From Cyclobacteriaceae bacterium (GTDB lineage: Bacteria > Bacteroidota > Bacteroidia > Cytophagales > Cyclobacteriaceae), in NCBI GenBank assembly GCA_028279155.1, contig JANQST010000101.1:1-8178 (forward strand): a stretch of DNA of 8,178 nt. Reading direction: 5' to 3'. Within the stretch, counting starts at the first letter, position 1, and every line of letters begins with the position of its first letter. The position numbers and the translations under genes were made by a program. A model generated the notes under the pieces. It was given only the letters and a program-made list of their open reading frames with translations. It was not told where the DNA came from and did no database searches. Below, in pieces: positions 1 to 6,906 of this stretch.

Positions 1-464
1 CACGAGATTTTGCCATCGCTCAATACAAAAAAGTGAAAAGCTACATGAATAGTCTAGGAGTAGATAAGCCGATTCACATTGGTGAAACTGGTTGGGCTAG
101 CTTTTCGAACGGTCACTACGGACCAAATGGGTCCAATGCCACTGATGAATATAAAGAAGGGCTTTATTATCAGCTATTGCGCGACTGGACAAACACTGAA
201 AAAATTTCCTGTTTCTATTTCGAAGCATTCAACGAACCATGGAAAGATGCTAACAACGCCAAAGGCTCGGAAAATCACTTTGGTTTATTGACAGAGGATG
301 GAAAAGCCAAATATGCCCTTTGGGATTTGGTTGACAAAGGAGCATTTGAGGGGCTTTCTCGAAATGGCAACCCGATTTTAAAAACTTACGGTGGCAACAA
401 GGAAGAGGTAATTGATGCAGCACTAGACCCTCCTTTGAAGCCTGAATTAGAAATGATGCAGTAA
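1..464 (+). CDS. Glycoside hydrolase family 17 protein (beta-1,3-glucanase-like), 3' part only
   Basis: This is the C-terminal 153 residues of a protein whose start lies left of the window; the frame is open from base 3, so the first Met at 33 is not the true start. The motif IHIGETGW (Glu codon at 84-86) matches the GH17 nucleophile strand, and FYFEAFNEPWK followed by ENHFGLLTEDGKAKYALWD is the end of the (beta/alpha)8 barrel. GH17 enzymes cleave or transfer beta-1,3-glucan such as laminarin. The same landmarks occur in the 3417-4304 protein (ISETGWP, FYFSSFDESWK), so the two are paralogues, but this copy has a C-terminal tail of about 40 residues that the other lacks. The acid/base Glu and any signal peptide are outside the window, so localisation is unknown. 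The GH30 gene follows after 10 bp, which supports co-transcription. Family call is firm; exact specificity is inferred. Confidence 0.85.
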   Translation, partial: RDFAIAQYKKVKSYMNSLGVDKPIHIGETGWASFSNGHYGPNGSNATDEYKEGLYYQLLRDWTNTEKISCFYFEAFNEPWKDANNAKGSENHFGLLTEDGKAKYALWDLVDKGAFEGLSRNGNPILKTYGGNKEEVIDAALDPPLKPELEMMQ

Positions 465-474
465 TACAACGACA

Positions 475-1971
475 ATGTTAAAGGGGAATAAACACTTATT
501 AATAGCACTGATTGCCATGACAATTGCATGTTCTTCCAAAGACGAGCTTTCCATTGATGTTTATGAAACAGCAGCGAATGGCAATAAGCTTAAGAAACTA
601 ACAGCGTTTGTTTCCTCTGATGAGAAATCAACTATCAAACTGCTACCGGAGAAGCAGTTGCAGACAATCACAGGTTTTGGCGGGGCATTCACAGAATCAT
701 CGGCCTACTTGCTAAATCAGCTAAGCATTGAAAATCGTCAGAAAATTCTGCAAGCATATTTTGGGAGCAAGGGAGCTAATTATTCCCTTACCCGTACTCA
801 CATGAATTCATGTGATTTTTCACTTAGCAACTACTCTTATGCGCCTGTGGCCGGAGACAAGGAGCTGGAGAATTTCTCCATCCAGGAAGACATGGACGAT
901 CTCATACCGATGATCAAGGATGCAATGGAAGTTTCAGAGGAAGGCTTCAAAATATTTGCTTCACCATGGACTGCCCCACCGTGGATGAAAGACAACAATC
1001 ACTGGGTGGGCGGTAAACTTCTGCCCGAATACTATGATTCTTGGGCATTGTTTTTCTCAAAATACATAGATGCATACCGCGAAGAAGGAATTGATATCTG
1101 GGGATTGACAGTTGAAAATGAGCCACATGGAAACGGGAACAACTGGGAAAGCATGCACTATACACCTGAGGAAATGACCGATTTTGTTCAAAATTACCTG
1201 GGACCAAAATTGGAAGCTGATGGGAAAGGTGATGTTAAGATCCTGGGGTATGATCAAAACAGGGAAGGTTTGAAGGAATGGGTAGATGTAATGTTCAAAG
1301 ACGAAGCTTCATCGAAATATTATGCTGGAACCGCTATCCACTGGTACGAGAGCACCTATGACTACTTTCCTGAAGCATTACAGTATGCCCACGAAAAATC
1401 TCCAAACAAATACTTACTTCAGACAGAAGCCTGTGTAGATGCAGAGGTTCCAAAATGGCAAGATGATGATTGGTATTGGAGGAAAGAAGCGACAGACTGG
1501 GGCTGGGATTGGGCGCCTGCTGATCAAAAGCACTTACATCCTAAATATGTTCCCACATTTCGATATGCAAGAGATATCATCGGATGTCTGAATAATTGGG
1601 TAGACGGATGGGATGACTGGAACATGGTGCTGGATACCCAAGGAGGGCCCAACTGGTTTGAAAATTGGTGTGTCGCTCCCGTCATTGTAGACCCTGAAAA
1701 GGATGAAGTTTACTTCACTCCTATCTACTATGTTCTTGTCCATTTTAGTAAATACATCCGTCCTGAGGCGAAGATCATCGGAGTAGAAAATTCTGACGAT
1801 TCTTTAATGGTAACTGCAGCTAAAAATCCGGATGGTTCTATTGCTGTCGTGATTTTCAATCAACAAGAGGAAGCAAAACAATTCAGACTCACCCTAAACA
1901 ATCAGACCACTGATGTTTCAATTAATCCTAAGGCTATCCAAACAATAGTAATAACCAACCAAAACACCTAA
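475..1971 (+). CDS. GH30 family beta-glucosidase/beta-1,6-glucanase-like lipoprotein
   Basis: This 498-residue protein has a lipoprotein signal: a basic start (KGNKH), a hydrophobic stretch at 8-17 and a lipobox ending at Cys19. The mature end begins C-S-S-K-D-E, and the K-D-E resembles the Bacteroidota lipoprotein export signal, suggesting a surface position. GH30 landmarks are present in order: TGFGGAFTESSAYLL (66-80), SPWTAPPWM (163-171), LTVENEPHG (211-219) with acid/base Glu216, and LLQTEAC (314-320) with nucleophile Glu318. A C-terminal beta-sandwich follows from about 420 to 498. The length is usual for the family. Family members hydrolyse glucosylceramide or beta-1,6/1,3-glucosidic bonds. 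Beside GH17 genes, removal of beta-1,6 side branches of laminarin is the likely job, as shown for GH30 enzymes of marine Formosa; that substrate is inferred. The start at 475 is chosen because it gives the complete signal peptide. No clear Shine-Dalgarno sequence precedes it. Confidence 0.92.
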   Translation: MLKGNKHLLIALIAMTIACSSKDELSIDVYETAANGNKLKKLTAFVSSDEKSTIKLLPEKQLQTITGFGGAFTESSAYLLNQLSIENRQKILQAYFGSKGANYSLTRTHMNSCDFSLSNYSYAPVAGDKELENFSIQEDMDDLIPMIKDAMEVSEEGFKIFASPWTAPPWMKDNNHWVGGKLLPEYYDSWALFFSKYIDAYREEGIDIWGLTVENEPHGNGNNWESMHYTPEEMTDFVQNYLGPKLEADGKGDVKILGYDQNREGLKEWVDVMFKDEASSKYYAGTAIHWYESTYDYFPEALQYAHEKSPNKYLLQTEACVDAEVPKWQDDDWYWRKEATDWGWDWAPADQKHLHPKYVPTFRYARDIIGCLNNWVDGWDDWNMVLDTQGGPNWFENWCVAPVIVDPEKDEVYFTPIYYVLVHFSKYIRPEAKIIGVENSDDSLMVTAAKNPDGSIAVVIFNQQEEAKQFRLTLNNQTTDVSINPKAIQTIVITNQNT

Positions 1972-1973
1972 TT

Positions 1974-3404
1974 ATGTCACAATACAAAACAGCGGCAAAA
2001 GATAAAGTACCTGTATTACAAAAATCAGCATTTGGTGCGGGGCATTTGGTGCTCAACCTTCTCCCAGGCTCATTGGCCATTTTCATGTTCTTCCTGCTCA
2101 CTGCCTTTGGCATGGACCCATTCCTGGCAGGCTTATTAGGTGGACTTCCCAGAATTTTTGATGCAATCACAGATCCTATTATGGGATTCATTTCTGACAA
2201 CACAAATTCAAAATTTGGACGCAGAAGACCTTACATATTTATCGGAGCGATCTTAAGTGGAATTTTCTTTATTCTCCTCTGGCAACTAGACGAAACCAAT
2301 TCACAGACCTACAACTTTTGGTACTTCTTAATCATGTCGATGGTCTTCCTAGTTGGGAATACCATGTTTGCTACTCCCCTGGTCGGGCTTGGATATGAAA
2401 TGACCTCTGACTACAATGAGAGAACAAGGCTGATGGCATTCGCCAATACTATCGGACAAGTTGCATGGATGATTGTTCCTTGGTTTTGGGTGCTCATTGC
2501 CAATCCTAACCTTTTTGAATCTCAGGCTGTTGGAGTAAGACAGCTTTCTATTTATGTAGGGGGTATTTGTCTCCTGTTAGGTGTATTACCCGCAATATTT
2601 TGCAAGGGTATTGATTCTGCACACATGGAGAACAGAGCAAAAATTACATGGAAGACGCTCTTTTCTAATCTATTTGATCTTTTCAGAGGTATCAAAGAGG
2701 CGGTCAAGAATGTCCCATTTCTAAGGCTATGTGGAGCGACGTTTTTGGTTTTCAACGGATTCCAACTGGTAGCATCGTTTAGCTACTTCATTATCGTTTT
2801 CTACATGTTCGATGGAAGCTTCGGCGATGCAGGAAACTGGCCGGCTTGGTTTTCAACGGTAACAGCAATCATCACCGCATTTTTAGTAATACCTATCATC
2901 TCCTGGTTGTCCAACAAGTTTGGAAAACGAAAAGCATTTATCATTTCCACAGTCATTTCAATTGTGGGATACATACTGAAATGGTGGGGATTCAACCCGG
3001 AGAATCCGTGGATGATATTCATGCCTGTTCCACTTATGGCCTTTGGTTTGGGCGGATTATTCACATTAATGATGAGTATGACGGCTGATGTCTGCGACCT
3101 TGATGAATTGAACAATGGAATGCCAAGAAAAGAAGGAACATTTGGTGCAATCTATTGGTGGATGGTGAAGCTGGGACAGGCGCTTGCATTGGTTTTAGGA
3201 GGATTGGTCTTGAAGCTGGTAGGATTTGATCAAAATGCTGCAGTACAAAGTGCAGAAACCATGACCAATCTTCGAATTGCTGATATCATTATTCCAGCAG
3301 TAACAGCAGGACTAGCCATTTGGGTCATGTGGAAGTATAGTCTCTCAGAGGAAAGAGCAAGAGAAATAAAGGCAGAGTTAGTCAAAAGAAGAGGTGAATT
3401 ATAA
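1974..3404 (+). CDS. GPH-family (MelB-like) sugar:cation symporter, MFS fold
   Basis: This 476-residue inner-membrane transporter has about 12 hydrophobic segments. The family signature FDAITDPIMGFISDN (62-76) is followed by GRRRPYI (82-88), and TSDYNERTRL (144-153) is the typical GPH loop. Asp63 and Asp67 line up with the Na+/H+-site aspartates Asp55 and Asp59 of E. coli MelB, and Lys399 in MVKLGQA lines up with MelB Lys377, so cation-coupled transport looks intact. Family members move mono-, di- and oligosaccharides or glycosides. The start is 2 bp after the GH30 stop, so translation is probably coupled. Flanked by GH30 and GH17 genes, it most likely imports glucose or short beta-gluco-oligosaccharides such as laminaribiose or gentiobiose; the cargo is inferred from context only. 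The C-terminal end is charged (EERAREIKAELVKRR) and cytoplasmic, as usual for the family. Confidence 0.92.
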   Translation: MSQYKTAAKDKVPVLQKSAFGAGHLVLNLLPGSLAIFMFFLLTAFGMDPFLAGLLGGLPRIFDAITDPIMGFISDNTNSKFGRRRPYIFIGAILSGIFFILLWQLDETNSQTYNFWYFLIMSMVFLVGNTMFATPLVGLGYEMTSDYNERTRLMAFANTIGQVAWMIVPWFWVLIANPNLFESQAVGVRQLSIYVGGICLLLGVLPAIFCKGIDSAHMENRAKITWKTLFSNLFDLFRGIKEAVKNVPFLRLCGATFLVFNGFQLVASFSYFIIVFYMFDGSFGDAGNWPAWFSTVTAIITAFLVIPIISWLSNKFGKRKAFIISTVISIVGYILKWWGFNPENPWMIFMPVPLMAFGLGGLFTLMMSMTADVCDLDELNNGMPRKEGTFGAIYWWMVKLGQALALVLGGLVLKLVGFDQNAAVQSAETMTNLRIADIIIPAVTAGLAIWVMWKYSLSEERAREIKAELVKRRGEL

Positions 3405-3416
3405 ACAAAGACAAAG

Positions 3417-4304
3417 ATGTCACTAAGAGAAGAACGATTTTTAACGCTTGCCTCCATCGATTATGAAGGCAAGAGCATAGATGATTTAAAAGCTATTTAT
3501 AGAGAATTCCTAGAAGCTGGAATGCATGGTTTGTGTTTTAGCCCTTATATGGAAGGACAAAATCCGGGTGATCAATTATCAGAGGGGCAAATCAGAAGGC
3601 GACTTGAAATAATCAAACCATATACAAAATGGATTCGATCGTTTTCATGCACAGATGGAAACGAGCTGATTCCAAGACTGGCTCATGAATACGGAATCAA
3701 AACATTGGTTGGGGCCTGGCTAGGTAACGATCCTGAAATCAATGAAAAAGAACTCGCTAATCTAGTCGAGCTTGCGAATGCTGGATTTGTTGACATTGCT
3801 GCTGTTGGAAATGAAGTAATGTATCGTGGCGACTTAAGTGAAGATGAATTACTCTCGTTCATTTATAGAGCAAAAGATTCGATCTCTGACGTTCCTGTCG
3901 GATATGTAGACGCGTATTACGAGTTTACTGCACGACCCGCAATTACAGAAGCATGTGATGTCCTCCTGGCAAACTGTTACCCGTTCTGGGAAGGTTGTGA
4001 TCAGGATTATTCACTCTTATATATGAAGGATATGTATCACAGAGCAATGAGTGCTGGAAATGGCAAAAAGGTGATTATCTCAGAAACAGGATGGCCGGAC
4101 CAAGGAACTCCACTTGAAGGGGCGGTTCCTTCAACTGAAAATGCGATGAAGTACTTTATCAACACCCAAAAGTGGTCTAAGGAGGCCGATATAGAAATTT
4201 TCTATTTCTCATCCTTTGATGAATCATGGAAAGTAGGGTCTGAGGGTGATGTTGGCGCCTATTGGGGGATTTGGGACAAGGATGAACAATTGAAATTTGC
4301 ATGA
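3417..4304 (+). CDS. GH17-like glycosidase/transglycosidase without signal peptide, probably cytoplasmic
   Basis: The 295-residue protein is a bare GH17-type (beta/alpha)8 barrel. VGNEVMYRG (130-138) carries the acid/base Glu133 and ISETGWP (221-227) the nucleophile Glu223; IRSFSCTDG (73-81) and FYFSSFDESWK (262-272) are other conserved strands. The N-terminus (MSLREERFLTLASIDYEGKS) is charged, without a hydrophobic core, so no export signal is visible and a cytoplasmic place is inferred. Family members hydrolyse beta-1,3-glucans or act as glucanosyltransferases, as in bacterial NdvB-type domains. Behind a symporter gene (12-bp gap) it may split or remodel imported beta-1,3-gluco-oligosaccharides. 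It is a paralogue of the partial GH17 at the left edge, but shorter at the C-terminus. The start at 3417 is the first ATG after the transporter stop and gives the expected barrel N-terminus. Family call is strong; hydrolysis versus transfer cannot be decided here. Confidence 0.88.
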   Translation: MSLREERFLTLASIDYEGKSIDDLKAIYREFLEAGMHGLCFSPYMEGQNPGDQLSEGQIRRRLEIIKPYTKWIRSFSCTDGNELIPRLAHEYGIKTLVGAWLGNDPEINEKELANLVELANAGFVDIAAVGNEVMYRGDLSEDELLSFIYRAKDSISDVPVGYVDAYYEFTARPAITEACDVLLANCYPFWEGCDQDYSLLYMKDMYHRAMSAGNGKKVIISETGWPDQGTPLEGAVPSTENAMKYFINTQKWSKEADIEIFYFSSFDESWKVGSEGDVGAYWGIWDKDEQLKFA

Positions 4305-4329
4305 TCCTCCTAGGCGAGTAATCATTTTT
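4301..4329 (+). terminator. Possible intrinsic terminator of the glucan operon
   Basis: A small imperfect hairpin overlaps the stop codon of the GH17-like gene. ATGAT (4301-4305) pairs with ATCAT (4321-4325) and CTC (4307-4309) with GAG (4316-4318), with a small internal bulge, a 6-nt loop and a run of five T at 4325-4329. It lies in the 17-bp gap between convergent genes. The stem is short and AT-rich, so the call is weak. Confidence 0.3.
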
Positions 4330-5185
4330 CTACTTCCTGAACAACATTACCATCTCGAAGTTCTATCTGTAGTTTTTCACTAAAGCTCTCTTCATTCTCT
4401 GCCCAGACCCGGATGAAAGATTGTTCAACTTCTAATGCATTTATTGGAATGTTAATCTTCACTTCATTTTCATTGAAAGAGATGTCAAGAAGTGTATTCT
4501 GCCAGAATGCGTAAACATTGGTAGTCTTCTGAATCGATAATTGGATCGATTGATTGTCGTATCCAATTATGTCAAGGGTGGGAGATTTCCTAATGTCCAC
4601 ACCTGGGATGGTTAAGACGGAATGCCATCGGGACTCACTCTGTATGGAATCCTTATTATATGGATCCAGGATCTCCTCTCCATCAACGACAAATAAATAT
4701 TCATATTCACCTGGTCTTAGCAGAACATAATTAGTGAACGAATTATCCTTTCTCTTGAGCACAATTGATTTGTCACCCCAATCATTGAAATCTCCCTTCA
4801 CAGTTACTTCCTTCGCTTCACCGAGATATAGAAAGCTGTGAAGAATAGGTTTTGTTCTCTTGAGCAGGACAGTTTCTTTAAAACCATTGCTCCATAAATG
4901 AAGCACATAAAGTTGCTTTTTGGGACGTCCCAGCAGAATGATGTCCGAATTATCAACCTCATAGTTAAATGGTCCATCACTCGTAATCGAATCAATCTGG
5001 CCAGGATTCTCAACATAATTACTCATTGGAATTCGTGTCAGTTCCAACTCCAATTGAACTGGCTGTGCTAATCCGTTAATCAAAGGAGGCATCATAACAG
5101 CAAGTTCCTGTCGTGGTGATGAACATGATACAAGCACTAAGGTCAAGATTCCGATTGATTTAAAATTCACTTTACTCTTTTTCAA
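4322..5185 (-). CDS. Lipoprotein with CBM48/AMPK-beta-like domain; GH13 accessory region without a catalytic domain
   Basis: Starting at TTG 5185 the protein has 287 residues. The start is preferred because GGAG (5194-5197) lies 8 nt upstream and because it gives a compact lipoprotein signal (KKSKVNFKSIGILTLVLVSC, lipobox Cys21). Upstream in-frame ATGs at 5266 and 5326 would add an unlikely 27-47 residues, and 5326 overlaps the divergent gene. After Cys21 comes a beta-rich domain (about 30-115), then a CBM48-like E-set domain (about 118-195) with VKGDFNDW (129-136), LRPGEYEYLFVVDG (156-169) and DPYNKD (174-179). A further beta domain ends with SFIRVWAENEES (256-267). This order resembles the N-terminal part of Bacteroidota GH13 alpha-amylase-like lipoproteins, but the chain stops where the barrel would begin. 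Two usual glycogen-contact positions differ from AMPK-beta (Leu164 for Lys, Glu171 for Trp). A structural or glycan-binding role is possible; no enzyme activity is expected. It is not in the glucan operon, being convergent to it. Confidence 0.78.
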   Translation of the reverse strand: MKKSKVNFKSIGILTLVLVSCSSPRQELAVMMPPLINGLAQPVQLELELTRIPMSNYVENPGQIDSITSDGPFNYEVDNSDIILLGRPKKQLYVLHLWSNGFKETVLLKRTKPILHSFLYLGEAKEVTVKGDFNDWGDKSIVLKRKDNSFTNYVLLRPGEYEYLFVVDGEEILDPYNKDSIQSESRWHSVLTIPGVDIRKSPTLDIIGYDNQSIQLSIQKTTNVYAFWQNTLLDISFNENEVKINIPINALEVEQSFIRVWAENEESFSEKLQIELRDGNVVQEVEK

Positions 5186-5267
5186 CTTTTCGTCTCCAGG
5201 GCATTTAGGTTCAAAATAAATCGAAATTTTATTAGTGGTATAGTTTACCGAATTTTGACTTACCATT
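5186..5267. promoter_or_regulatory. Divergent promoter region between the CBM48 lipoprotein and the cyclase
   Basis: This AT-rich spacer lies between the two outward starts. On the minus strand TTATTTTG (5212-5219) matches the Bacteroidota -7 element TAnnTTTG at seven of eight positions, 26 nt before the TTG start. On the plus strand GAATTTTG (5250-5257) also matches seven of eight, 10 nt before the cyclase ATG. No convincing -33 TTTG was found for either, so both are candidates only. The GGAG ribosome binding site at 5194-5197 (minus strand) decides the lipoprotein start. Confidence 0.3.
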
Positions 5268-6335
5268 ATGATCAACCTTTCGAAGAATCGTAAATACTTT
5301 CGGTACTTATTTCGCCACTTTATCATTTGGAATTTGGCGTTTATTTTCTGGGCATTGATGCGCGAGTTCGGTCAGGAAGTTGTTCAAGATTTCGAGCCTT
5401 TGACCTTTCCCCAGCGAATTCGTTTGCACCTGGTTATCGGGGCAGTTACAGGCTTTCTTTTTGGTTCGCTTGATTATTTCATAGAAAAAAAGATATACAA
5501 GAACGTTTCCTTAGGTAAGGCAATGCTAATTGGAATGTTTTCATTTCTAATTGTCGTTTTTCTTCTGCTGACATTTGCCATGCGCGTATTCACCAGGGTT
5601 ATAGGACAAGAATTCAACTGGGAACAATACAGCGAATTCATGTTTTCCAATGAAATGATTCTGCTGGTTTTCTACTTTTTTCTCATTGCTTTCTTTATAG
5701 ACATATTCAAACAAATTGATAAAAAGCTAGGTCCTGGAAATCTCTGGCGAATGATCAAAGGAGAATTTTACCAGCCAAAAGAGGATGAACGAATATTCAT
5801 GTTTCTTGACCTCAAGAGCTCAACTTCAATCGCCGAAAAACTGGGCCATATAGAGTATAGCAAGTTGATTCAGGATTGTTTCAAAGACCTACGAGTTGTT
5901 GAAAAGTACAATGCAGAAGTGTATCAATATGTTGGAGATGAAGTGGTCTTAACATGGCCAAAAGAGTTGGGATTAACAAACTCGAACTGCCTACGGGCCT
6001 TTTTTGAGTTCAGCGATAAGCTTGCAGGCAGATCAGAATACTATATGAAAAAGTATGGGGTCATTCCCGAATTCAAGGCGGGATTGAACAGTGGTGAGAT
6101 TGTAGTTGCAGAAGTTGGCGAAATCAAAACGGAAATCGCGTATCATGGAGACGCCATCAATACAGCTGCCAGGATTCAAGAGCAGTGCAATGTTCTTGGA
6201 AGAAGTCTACTGATTTCTGAAAAGTTGCAATCCAGCCTTAAACTGGACGCTCCATTTTCAAGTCTACACGTTGGTGATATTCTATTAAAAGGAAAAAGCA
6301 ACAAGGTCAATATCTACAGCGTAGAAGCTAGCTAG
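5268..6335 (+). CDS. Membrane-anchored class III adenylate/guanylate cyclase
   Basis: The 355-residue protein has four likely membrane segments at about 15-31, 54-73, 84-104 and 130-147, then a cytoplasmic class III cyclase domain from about 172 to 353. It should convert ATP or GTP to a cyclic nucleotide. FMFLDLKSSTSIAEKLG (177-193) holds the first metal-binding Asp181, YVGDEVVLTW (221-230) the second, Asp224. FKAGLNSGEIVVAEVG (269-284) is the central strand, and YHGDAINTAARIQ (292-304) holds the transition-state residues Asn298 and Arg302. The positions that usually choose the base (Lys/Asp in adenylate, Glu/Cys in guanylate cyclases) appear to be Gln220 and Ala291, so the product cannot be named. 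No HAMP, GAF or response-regulator domain is present; the four-helix module is the only visible sensor or anchor. The gene stands alone, divergent from the CBM48 lipoprotein and convergent with ytoQ (4-bp gap). Confidence 0.9.
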   Translation: MINLSKNRKYFRYLFRHFIIWNLAFIFWALMREFGQEVVQDFEPLTFPQRIRLHLVIGAVTGFLFGSLDYFIEKKIYKNVSLGKAMLIGMFSFLIVVFLLLTFAMRVFTRVIGQEFNWEQYSEFMFSNEMILLVFYFFLIAFFIDIFKQIDKKLGPGNLWRMIKGEFYQPKEDERIFMFLDLKSSTSIAEKLGHIEYSKLIQDCFKDLRVVEKYNAEVYQYVGDEVVLTWPKELGLTNSNCLRAFFEFSDKLAGRSEYYMKKYGVIPEFKAGLNSGEIVVAEVGEIKTEIAYHGDAINTAARIQEQCNVLGRSLLISEKLQSSLKLDAPFSSLHVGDILLKGKSNKVNIYSVEAS

Positions 6336-6339
6336 CAAA

Positions 6340-6777
6340 TTATTCCTGGGTCGTTACATAATTCAAAATAGAAATAACCTGTTCTTCACTTGCAGCGACA
6401 GCCATTGCCTGGCCATCCACCTCCTTAAGCGCATGAGTGAAATCCTCCGGATGAATTACAATATAAGGTTTGTTCAAAGCTGCAGCATATCCAGCATCAA
6501 ATGCTGCATTCCATTGACGGTATTTCTCTCCAAATTTCACGATTACCAAATCGGATTGCTCAATACTGGTCTTAATTCGAATACTATTGACTTTCGCGCT
6601 TTTGTGATCCTTCCAAAATGACTTCTCTTCCTCTCCCAGCACATCTCCGGCATCATCAGACGCGCTATGCGTAACAACCGGAGTCAGAAATTCAATCGGA
6701 AGATCCTGACTACCATTTATGATTTCATCTCGCCAATTGGAATGAATTTCTCCTGATAAGTAAACCTTTAGTTTCAT
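6340..6777 (-). CDS. ytoQ: YtoQ family protein
   Basis: This 145-residue protein matches the YtoQ family over its whole length, as I recall B. subtilis YtoQ. VYLSGEIHSNWRDEI (5-19), a variable central part with a SASDD acidic stretch, then SDLVIVKFGEKYRQWNAAFD (75-94) and GYAAALNKPYIVIHPED (95-111) are the diagnostic blocks. The fold is thought to be related to nucleoside 2-deoxyribosyltransferases, a Rossmann-like nucleotide-binding arrangement, but no reaction has been established to my knowledge. There is no signal peptide or membrane segment, so it is cytoplasmic. It is convergent with the cyclase gene, whose stop lies 4 bp away, and divergent from PPK2. The ATG at 6777 gives the family's normal N-terminus. 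Family membership is confident; function is unknown. Confidence 0.88.
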   Translation of the reverse strand: MKLKVYLSGEIHSNWRDEIINGSQDLPIEFLTPVVTHSASDDAGDVLGEEEKSFWKDHKSAKVNSIRIKTSIEQSDLVIVKFGEKYRQWNAAFDAGYAAALNKPYIVIHPEDFTHALKEVDGQAMAVAASEEQVISILNYVTTQE

Positions 6778-6805
6778 GTCTTTTGATTCAACTGCTTAGT
6801 GATGA

Positions 6806-6813
6806 CAAAATAA
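6806..6813 (-). promoter_or_regulatory. Candidate -7 promoter element of ytoQ
   Basis: On the minus strand TTATTTTG matches the Bacteroidota TAnnTTTG element at seven of eight positions and lies 28 nt before the ytoQ ATG. The same ten bases, ATTTATTTTG, occur 26 nt before the TTG start of the CBM48 lipoprotein. This similar placement in two unrelated genes makes a promoter role plausible. No clear -33 element was recognised. Confidence 0.3.
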
Positions 6814-6874
6814 ATGATTCAATAGTTTCTTTCATACTGAAAGTTATTATGAGGTTGAAGGGTCGGGAAAAATA

Positions 6875-6896
6875 ATTCGAAAAAGGAGATTCGAAA
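6875..6896. repeat. Short direct repeat ATTCGAAA
   Basis: ATTCGAAA occurs at 6875-6882 and 6889-6896, 14 bp apart from start to start, in the ytoQ/PPK2 spacer. Each copy contains the palindrome TTCGAA. It may be a paired operator, but an 8-mer repeat in AT-rich DNA may also be chance. Confidence 0.3.
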
Positions 6897-6906
6897 TCCT
6901 GTCATC

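Noticed and set aside
1934..2203. Antisense frame across the GH30/symporter junction
   Set aside because: It covers two well-supported genes on the other strand and has no recognisable domain.
2801..3115. Antisense frame of about 100 codons inside the symporter gene
   Set aside because: It lies wholly opposite a confident MFS gene, resembles no family, and shows no start signal; it is a shadow frame.
6327..6336. Perfect 10-bp palindrome GCTAGCTAGC at the cyclase stop
   Set aside because: It is a simple tandem of GCTA overlapping the coding end, with no T-run next to it, so neither a terminator nor an operator is supported.
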